Assembly: GCA_900555715.1 (NCBI GenBank)
Contig: USMC01000050.1
Location: 1-19,435, forward strand
DNA from: an uncultured Porphyromonadaceae bacterium
Lineage (GTDB): Bacteria; Bacteroidota; Bacteroidia; Bacteroidales; Muribaculaceae
Reading direction: 5' to 3'
DNA length: 19,435 nt
The notes beneath the pieces are model-generated. The model saw only the letters and a program-made list of their open reading frames with translations. It had not been told where the DNA came from and did no database searches. Numbering within the stretch: position 1 is the stretch's first letter; every line of letters starts with the position of its first letter. Of this stretch, positions 14,617 through 19,435 are shown piece by piece. Position numbers and translations under genes: made by a program.

Positions 14617-17600
14617 AGAACCACGAACTCTGTCTTAGGGGTGCTTCCGCGACTATCATCATTGTCCAGAAGCACCCATGCTTTATATGGACCGGAGTAA
14701 ACACGCTGTCCTTCGGCATTGCGCAGATTCCAGCTGCAGGGGAAAGTGCATCCGCGCCTGTAGAGCACTGTCCTGCCAAGCCTGTCGGTGACAATCAGCG
14801 TACCTGAGGCGCATTCTGAATCAAGTCTGAACTCGACTTCTCCGGCAGATTCGTCACGTATGACTTCGAGAGTGCCTGCTACACCTTCCGTGCCGACGAG
14901 CACCGACAGCAGCGATGAAGACGATTGCCCTGCATTGCTGAATGCTTCAATACGGATTTCATGGCGTCCCTGCGACATATTCGTCAGCGGAATATCGAGC
15001 ATCGCCTTACCGTCGTCGGCAAAACGCAGAGCTCCGCGAAGATCAGGCTTTGTTTCCGTTCCGTCTACTGTCACCTTCAGCGCACGGCGGATGCCTGAGC
15101 TGCCAGTAGCGATGCCGCTTGCCGGCTGGCAGATGACGGCATGCGCTGTAAAGTCCGTACCGACGGCTTCGGAAGATATATAATCGGCAGGGTCGATATA
15201 GAATTCCTCTATCACAGGTATATCGTCGGCGAATTGTGCGTCGCCACCGTCTTCCGCTATTACGGCACGAATCAGAGGCGCGGCGGCACAGCGGCGTGCG
15301 GCAGCATCGGATGCCGTGACAACTATCCGTTTTGATCCTTGCCCGCTGACAGGCTCGGGAAGAACTATCTCCGTTGAGAACATTCCATCCTTGGCGACAG
15401 CGCCGTACTCCGCGAGCAGATTGTCGCCGGACAGCACTTTTATTGATTTACCGTCGTCCTTCACCCTCACAAAAGTAGCAAGCGAATCCGGACTGTCGTA
15501 AACCTCGATAAGCACAGGTCCGTTAAAGGAACTGACAATCTCACCATCGCTACGCCTTACAGTGCCTTCAACCTTTATCTTCCTGAGTGGCTGGAGGTCG
15601 GCGACTATATCTGCAGCTGCTTTCCCGTCAAAAGTTGCGTCGATGGTATACTCAGGGACGTCAAGAGGGAGCGCCGGATCGCCGCAATAGTTGTAGCACA
15701 AAGTGTTATATCCGAGCGAACCCGCCATGCCGCGTTCCGAAAGGACATTGCGGGCGTAGCGGAGCAGATCGGCGCCTGTTGTTCCTGGCTGCGCCGAGGC
15801 ATAGATTCCACCTATGGCATTGCTGACGATACGGTTAGGATCGATATATACTTTGCGGCTGGGCGTGATGACGCCGACAGCACCTCCGCCGACAGTAAAA
15901 ATCATATTTTCCGCCATCGAGCCGGGTTCACGGTCGAGCGGGAATATGTCGCATGAGGCAAACAGCGCGAGCGGTGCGTAGTCGTAAACCAGCGATTTCA
16001 CCGTACTGCTGGAGAATATTTTCTCGCCCGTGACATCGCTTGAAGTCCCGTGTCCGGCATAATGGAAGATACCCTGTCCCCGGACAAGCGAGCGTCTGAT
16101 TTTCCGCGCAGCCTCCTCGCCGACACCATCTTTCCAAGGATAAAGAAGGTTGTCCGCCCGCGAGACGGTGACAGCGCTGTTTTTCGCCAGCATACACGAG
16201 ACGAATTCCTCCGTGTGGTCGAAATGGAGGCGGTAATCGCCATCGTCGCTGAATTTAAGAGCGCGGAGATATGCCGCGGCAGAAGGCGTGTGCAGGAGCC
16301 ACCGGCGTGATTTCTCATTCGCTTCCCGTGCCAGACCCGCATCCTGCGCCGGTATTCGCCCCACGGTGATGTTCATCGGAGCACTGGCAATGGCGGTGTC
16401 GGTGAAATCGTCGGAAAGGATTCCGAAATACTGGTCGGATACATAATTGGTGGAGTTGTCACGTGCCTGCTCGGGAGCCTCGCATTCATAGCATATAAGC
16501 GCATCGCGCCATGGCGTGACAAGGAAACGGTTGTCGTATGTCGAGGCGCCGTACAGTGTCAGAAAACGCAATTTCGACGGTGCTTTGTCGTAGAGCATCT
16601 TTATAAAGCGGCGGACAGCCGCCGGCGTGCGGACACCTGATGAATATTCATTGAAAATATCATCCTGGCACACCACTGCCACATCCAGCCCCTGAACAGT
16701 TCTGTGAATGTCGGCAAATTCCTCTGCTGCATCCATCAGCGAAGCGGTGGTGACGACAAGCATATCAGGAACAGCAAGGGCATGGAGATCGGTGTTGCGC
16801 ACCTCTTCCGCCGCAAGGACAGACCTGTGGACTGCATCGGGAGCGAACACGACAATGCGGCTGTCCTTCGAAGCCGGGGTTCCTTCAAAATAACCGGCAT
16901 TACCGCTGAGTTCCATATTCTTGATATTCAGCGGGTCTGTCACGTCCCATGCCATGACGTCGCCGTCGGAGCCGGAAATACGGAAATTAGCTTTCTGAAA
17001 ATTAGCTTCGGGAAAATTCAGTATAAGTTCGCCGGAAGCACCGAGCCTGTTGCTGCGGGAATATATGACGTATACCCTGTCGACGGCGGCATAGGCACCG
17101 TCGAAGTTTACAGGCGGAGCGATGTCTACCGACATCTGCGAGCCTTCACCCTCCAGAAGCAGGAAAGCATTTCCGCCGACGTCTGTATATAATCGCGTAG
17201 CAAGCGTGTTTGCCGTACTGCTTATCGGATTAAGCCGCTGCACTCTGACGTTGTCGGAGAAAGTGGTGACAAAGCGGACGGCACGCGCGCTGTTCACAGC
17301 CCCGTCATAGTGCAGGAATATTCTGCGGCTCTTGTCGATACCGCCAAGATCGAAGGTAAAATTCTCTTTGTCGCCATTTTTAAGTTCGGGACCATGATAG
17401 ACAACGCCGCCCATACCTGGATTCTGTACCTCGCGTTCTATAAGCCCGAGCGAATAGTGATAGTCGCACACATTGTCGGAGGCGCTGAAAGGCAACGTAG
17501 CTACAGAACTTTCGCCGGCGCCGGATGTAATGAAATATACCGATTTGTTGTCATAATAGTTGCGCCTGAACTCCGCCGCCTCGCCCGACAATACCGTACC

Positions 17601-17936
17601 TCGGACGGCGCCTTCACCGAAAAACAATACTCGTCCGTCCGCCGTCACCACAGACGGCACCCGGACAAGATCGTCGGGAAAGACTCCGAAACAGTTTGTG
17701 GAGGCATCGACAGCACTCATTCCGTAGACGCACACATCGGCGGCTTTTCCCAGACCCCATGCGGAAATCTGTTCGGGTGTTATCTGGTAGACGCCGGCGG
17801 TATCCGTCTCAACCTTCATCCACCGACCTGTCGCCAGACGGGAATGAGGACTATAATACGATTCCGGAAGCGCAGCAGAGGCACTTACCGCACCGAGAAG
17901 GTACAGAGACAGTGCACAAAGGAGAGATCTTGACAT
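14613..17936 (-). CDS. porU: Type IX secretion system sortase PorU (gingipain-like C25 peptidase)
   Basis: The 1107-residue protein has a signal peptide (cleavage near SASAALP), an N-terminal beta-rich region (about 25-380), a gingipain/C25-type catalytic domain (about 385-720), and a C-terminal beta-sandwich region ending in a domain with GTLIVTDRLGRTVL and a final EFVVL. The catalytic dyad is visible: H629 in HYAGHG and C662 in LFASCD, with GGGAVGVITPSR following, as in PorU. PorU works at the cell surface in the attachment complex: it removes the C-terminal signal of T9SS cargo and links the cargo to anionic LPS. Length matches the family (about 1100-1150). It lies 9 bases after the FAH-like gene in an apparent rex operon. 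The often adjacent porV is not present downstream, where a convergent GH18 gene begins. Confidence 0.9.
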   Translation of the reverse strand: MSRSLLCALSLYLLGAVSASAALPESYYSPHSRLATGRWMKVETDTAGVYQITPEQISAWGLGKAADVCVYGMSAVDASTNCFGVFPDDLVRVPSVVTADGRVLFFGEGAVRGTVLSGEAAEFRRNYYDNKSVYFITSGAGESSVATLPFSASDNVCDYHYSLGLIEREVQNPGMGGVVYHGPELKNGDKENFTFDLGGIDKSRRIFLHYDGAVNSARAVRFVTTFSDNVRVQRLNPISSTANTLATRLYTDVGGNAFLLLEGEGSQMSVDIAPPVNFDGAYAAVDRVYVIYSRSNRLGASGELILNFPEANFQKANFRISGSDGDVMAWDVTDPLNIKNMELSGNAGYFEGTPASKDSRIVVFAPDAVHRSVLAAEEVRNTDLHALAVPDMLVVTTASLMDAAEEFADIHRTVQGLDVAVVCQDDIFNEYSSGVRTPAAVRRFIKMLYDKAPSKLRFLTLYGASTYDNRFLVTPWRDALICYECEAPEQARDNSTNYVSDQYFGILSDDFTDTAIASAPMNITVGRIPAQDAGLAREANEKSRRWLLHTPSAAAYLRALKFSDDGDYRLHFDHTEEFVSCMLAKNSAVTVSRADNLLYPWKDGVGEEAARKIRRSLVRGQGIFHYAGHGTSSDVTGEKIFSSSTVKSLVYDYAPLALFASCDIFPLDREPGSMAENMIFTVGGGAVGVITPSRKVYIDPNRIVSNAIGGIYASAQPGTTGADLLRYARNVLSERGMAGSLGYNTLCYNYCGDPALPLDVPEYTIDATFDGKAAADIVADLQPLRKIKVEGTVRRSDGEIVSSFNGPVLIEVYDSPDSLATFVRVKDDGKSIKVLSGDNLLAEYGAVAKDGMFSTEIVLPEPVSGQGSKRIVVTASDAAARRCAAAPLIRAVIAEDGGDAQFADDIPVIEEFYIDPADYISSEAVGTDFTAHAVICQPASGIATGSSGIRRALKVTVDGTETKPDLRGALRFADDGKAMLDIPLTNMSQGRHEIRIEAFSNAGQSSSSLLSVLVGTEGVAGTLEVIRDESAGEVEFRLDSECASGTLIVTDRLGRTVLYRRGCTFPCSWNLRNAEGQRVYSGPYKAWVLLDNDDSRGSTPKTEFVVL

Positions 17937-17945
17937 ATAACTGGT

Positions 17946-18521
17946 TTATTTTATTCTTACTGAGAGCGACGGCATGTTGTTTATTTTCGCTTCGACGCAT
18001 GAGTTTATCACGGGGACACCCAATGCGACAGACGTATCGGCGAGCACGACGATATCGCCTGTTTTAAGAGTCATATACTCCGACAGCCACGCTACGATAC
18101 GCGCTCCGCCGAGAGCGTCGGGACTGAAAACAGCATGATATTCATCTGTCACCGCGGCACCGTCATGCGACCGGCGGCACACCGAAAGGGCAAAATCACC
18201 GTCAGAACCGTCGAGCGGAATCCATTTGCCCGGAGCGAAAGCCCTGTCGCGGAAAAAGGGCGGCACGGCAGCGGCATCCGTTTCCGGCACCGGAACAATG
18301 CGGTGAACCGCTGCGAGAGCGTCGAAATAGCGTCCTGCAAATTTCTCGGGAATGTGCGTGCCCAGACGCGATATCCGCAGGGCAAGAACGACATCTGAAG
18401 TCCAGCCGGACGCAGGTTCTTCGATGAACACCGGCTCGCCTTCGCGGAGAAGGGCTGAATCGGCGCCTCCCGACGCAGCGAAGGAAGCACCGCCGGCAGA
18501 CCGGCATACAAGAATCTTCAT
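17946..18521 (-). CDS. Degenerate fumarylacetoacetate hydrolase-fold protein
   Basis: The 191-residue protein aligns by eye with the short FAH-family proteins (acylpyruvase/isomerase type) of Bacteroidales: EPVFIEEP (29-36), VVLALRISRLGTHIPEKFAGRYFDAL (44-69), then IVAWLSEYMTLKTGDIVVL (142-160) and a final strand ending SVRIK. The catalytic metal site is eroded. The expected E-x-E before VVVKINRLGKHI is D43-x-V45, the expected metal aspartate in the GIDFTARD segment is replaced by HRIVPVPE, and the glycine-rich GTPxGVG motif reads ADTSVALGV. It may therefore be non-enzymatic or have a changed activity. It overlaps rex by 4 bases (ATGA) and is followed by porU after 9 bases, so it is probably cotranscribed with both. 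Confidence 0.72.
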   Translation of the reverse strand: MKILVCRSAGGASFAASGGADSALLREGEPVFIEEPASGWTSDVVLALRISRLGTHIPEKFAGRYFDALAAVHRIVPVPETDAAAVPPFFRDRAFAPGKWIPLDGSDGDFALSVCRRSHDGAAVTDEYHAVFSPDALGGARIVAWLSEYMTLKTGDIVVLADTSVALGVPVINSCVEAKINNMPSLSVRIK

Positions 18522-19171
18522 CGGTCGATGGCGCTGAGGCGGTTATACATAACAGCCAGATGAGAGTAGATGGACGTATTGGCAATCACGATTCCCTCCG
18601 GCACCCTGATGCGCGAAGGCGTAAAATTCCATATCGCCTTCACACCGGCGTCCACAAGCAGGTCACTGACCGACTGTGCACTTTCAAAAGGTACTGCAAT
18701 GACGCCGATTCGTGCTTCGAGCCGCTCGACAAGTTCCTTTGCCGACTCAGGAGCGAAGATTTCGACATTGCCGATCATCGAACCTGTCAGCGCAGGGTTC
18801 ACATCTATGCCCGCCACAATATTGAGACCGTAGCGCTGCAGACCGGAATCGGCGATAAGCGCAGCGCCGAGGCTGCCCACCCCTGCCATAATGGCATTGT
18901 GGCTCTGACGGAATCCGAGAAAAGAGCCGAGTTTGTCTTCGAGAGCGCTCACAAGGTAGCCTATACGTGTCTTGCCGCGTATGCCGAGAAAAGAAAGGTC
19001 CTTGGCAATCTGCGAAGGGTCTACGTTGAGAGCCTCGGCAATACGTGTGGTCGACACATATTCCACATCGGCGGCGCGCAGTGTCGAGACGTATGCGAGA
19101 TACCACGGCAACCGGCGAAGCGTCGGCTCCGGCAACTGCGGGTTTTCACTGCTCATACTCTTTTCTGCCAT
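18518..19171 (-). CDS. rex: Redox-sensing transcriptional repressor Rex
   Basis: The 217-residue protein has an N-terminal winged helix (TLRRLPWYLAYVSTLRAADVEYVSTTRIAEALNVDPSQIAKDLSFLG, 17-63, with the Rex signature SQIAKDLS), a Rossmann fold with GVGSLG (97-102) binding NAD(H), and a C-terminal WNFTPSRIRVPEGIVIAN stretch. Rex represses fermentation and respiration genes and is released when NADH rises. The ATG at 19171 is preferred over an in-frame ATG at 19213, because the latter lies upstream of the -7 box TAACTTTG and would add 14 atypical residues. A further ATG five codons in is possible. It heads a unit with the FAH-like gene and porU. No clear Rex operator is visible in its own promoter. 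Confidence 0.93.
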   Translation of the reverse strand: MAEKSMSSENPQLPEPTLRRLPWYLAYVSTLRAADVEYVSTTRIAEALNVDPSQIAKDLSFLGIRGKTRIGYLVSALEDKLGSFLGFRQSHNAIMAGVGSLGAALIADSGLQRYGLNIVAGIDVNPALTGSMIGNVEIFAPESAKELVERLEARIGVIAVPFESAQSVSDLLVDAGVKAIWNFTPSRIRVPEGIVIANTSIYSHLAVMYNRLSAIDR

Positions 19172-19179
19172 AATAAGCG

Positions 19180-19187
19180 CAAAGTTA
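19180..19187 (-). promoter_or_regulatory. Putative -7 box for the rex operon
   Basis: On the minus strand TAACTTTG (19187 to 19180) matches TAnnTTTG, 8 bases before the chosen rex ATG at 19171. The -33 region is AT-rich without a clear TTTG at the usual spacing. The short leader is a reason for some doubt about the exact start. Confidence 0.5.
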
Positions 19188-19233
19188 CGAATTTTTTTGC
19201 AATTTTCGTCCATTTCAGCGACAACACCGGAGG

Positions 19234-19260
19234 GCTGGCCACGGCTCTTTCATTTAAGAT
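19234..19260 (-). repeat. Dispersed repeat, right copy
   Basis: This is the reverse-complement partner of 34-60: 21 exact bases (19240-19260), then five of six further matches. It points toward rex, about 50 bases upstream of the rex -7 box, just as the left copy points toward its own downstream gene. Confidence 0.7.
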
Positions 19261-19284
19261 AAAATAAAGCGTATATTTCCCCTT

Positions 19285-19314
19285 ACCCGGTTCAAGTCGA
19301 GCCGGGTGATTTTT
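19285..19314 (+). terminator. Intrinsic terminator-like hairpin with T-run
   Basis: ACCCGGTTC (19285-19293) pairs with GAGCCGGGT (19299-19307), a nine-base stem with one G-U pair and a five-base loop, followed closely by five T residues (19310-19314). This is a good rho-independent terminator for rightward transcription, yet no rightward gene ends before it in the window. It might end a short unannotated transcript or act as a leader attenuator for the gene starting near 19410. Confidence 0.6.
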
Positions 19315-19385
19315 CAATGTTGAATATCTGCAATTTATCTTGTCGTCAAAATCTAATTTTTTTATTTTTGGCTCAAAAAACGAAG

Positions 19386-19393
19386 TAGTTTTG
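19386..19393 (+). promoter_or_regulatory. Putative -7 box near the right edge
   Basis: TAGTTTTG fits TAnnTTTG and lies 16 bases before an ATG at 19410. A TTTG at 19367-19370 is 15 bases upstream, shorter than the usual 19-21. Confidence 0.4.
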
Positions 19394-19409
19394 TAAAGTT
19401 CATCGATAT

Positions 19410-19435
19410 ATGCCTCATCAACTCTGCGACGCCCT
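19410..19435 (+). CDS. Possible start of a gene cut by the window edge
   Basis: An ATG at 19410 opens a frame (MPHQLCDA) that runs off the window without a stop. It follows a -7-like box and an AT-rich leader. Eight residues are too few to identify a product. Confidence 0.3.

Noticed and set aside
19172..19213. Upstream ATG at 19213 for rex
   Set aside because: It would place the promoter box TAACTTTG inside the coding region and add residues without family resemblance.
19285..19310. tRNA-like T-arm sequence (GGTTCAAGTC followed by an acceptor-like strand)
   Set aside because: The T-stem does not pair correctly (one base short on the 3' side) and there is no upstream tRNA body; it is better explained as a terminator hairpin, though a decayed tRNA-end attachment site cannot be excluded.
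1..19435. CRISPR arrays, insertion sequences, rRNA or complete tRNA genes
   Set aside because: No regularly spaced repeats, transposase-like proteins or RNA gene structures were seen when reading the sequence.

Overview
The window looks like a chromosomal segment from a member of the Bacteroidota, most likely order Bacteroidales (a Muribaculaceae-like gut commensal would fit, but that is inference). Three things point there. Several starts are preceded by the Bacteroidota -7 element TAnnTTTG, with little Shine-Dalgarno signal. The gene set includes a type IX secretion (T9SS) sortase, PorU, and a secreted nuclease with a T9SS-like tail. The core proteins (DnaX, AsnS, RecO, Rex) read as Bacteroidales versions. 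Coding density is very high: no gene-free stretch exceeds about 240 bases, and no rRNA, tRNA, insertion sequence or CRISPR array is visible.

Layout. (1) 165-1426 (+): an AT-rich two-gene module, a Panacea/SocA-like antitoxin-domain protein overlapping a GNAT-fold protein that carries an inserted coiled coil; a candidate toxin-antitoxin or defence pair. (2) 1554-5105 (+): a large secreted GH2 beta-galactosidase-type enzyme with an N-terminal ricin-type beta-trefoil. (3) 9245-5113 (-): dnaX (clamp-loader gamma/tau) overlapping by 4 bases a secreted endonuclease I with extra C-terminal domains and a probable T9SS sorting tail. (4) 9454-10331 (+): a second AT-rich two-gene module, an uncharacterised 182-residue protein and an XRE-type regulator, behind a well-formed promoter overlaid with GTTGT/ACAAC repeats; a candidate type II toxin-antitoxin operon. 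(5) 12470-10334 (-): asnS followed by recO. (6) 12554-14616 (+): two tandem, duplicated GH18 lipoproteins overlapping by one base. (7) 19171-14613 (-): an apparent operon of rex (NADH/NAD+ redox sensor), a degenerate fumarylacetoacetate-hydrolase-fold protein, and porU. (8) 19172-19435: a gap with a dispersed repeat copy, an orphan intrinsic terminator and the probable start of another rightward gene.

How the parts relate. PorU removes the C-terminal signal from T9SS cargo and attaches the cargo to the cell surface; the endonuclease encoded here looks like such a cargo. The GH2 and GH18 enzymes suggest glycan foraging, although no SusC/SusD pair is present. The two AT-rich operons are probably acquired accessory modules set among GC-richer housekeeping genes. 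All three convergent gene junctions are extremely tight (7 bases apart, 2 bases apart, and a 4-base overlap of stop codons). A repeat of about 27 bases occurs near both ends of the window in opposite orientations, each time pointing toward the gene it precedes.
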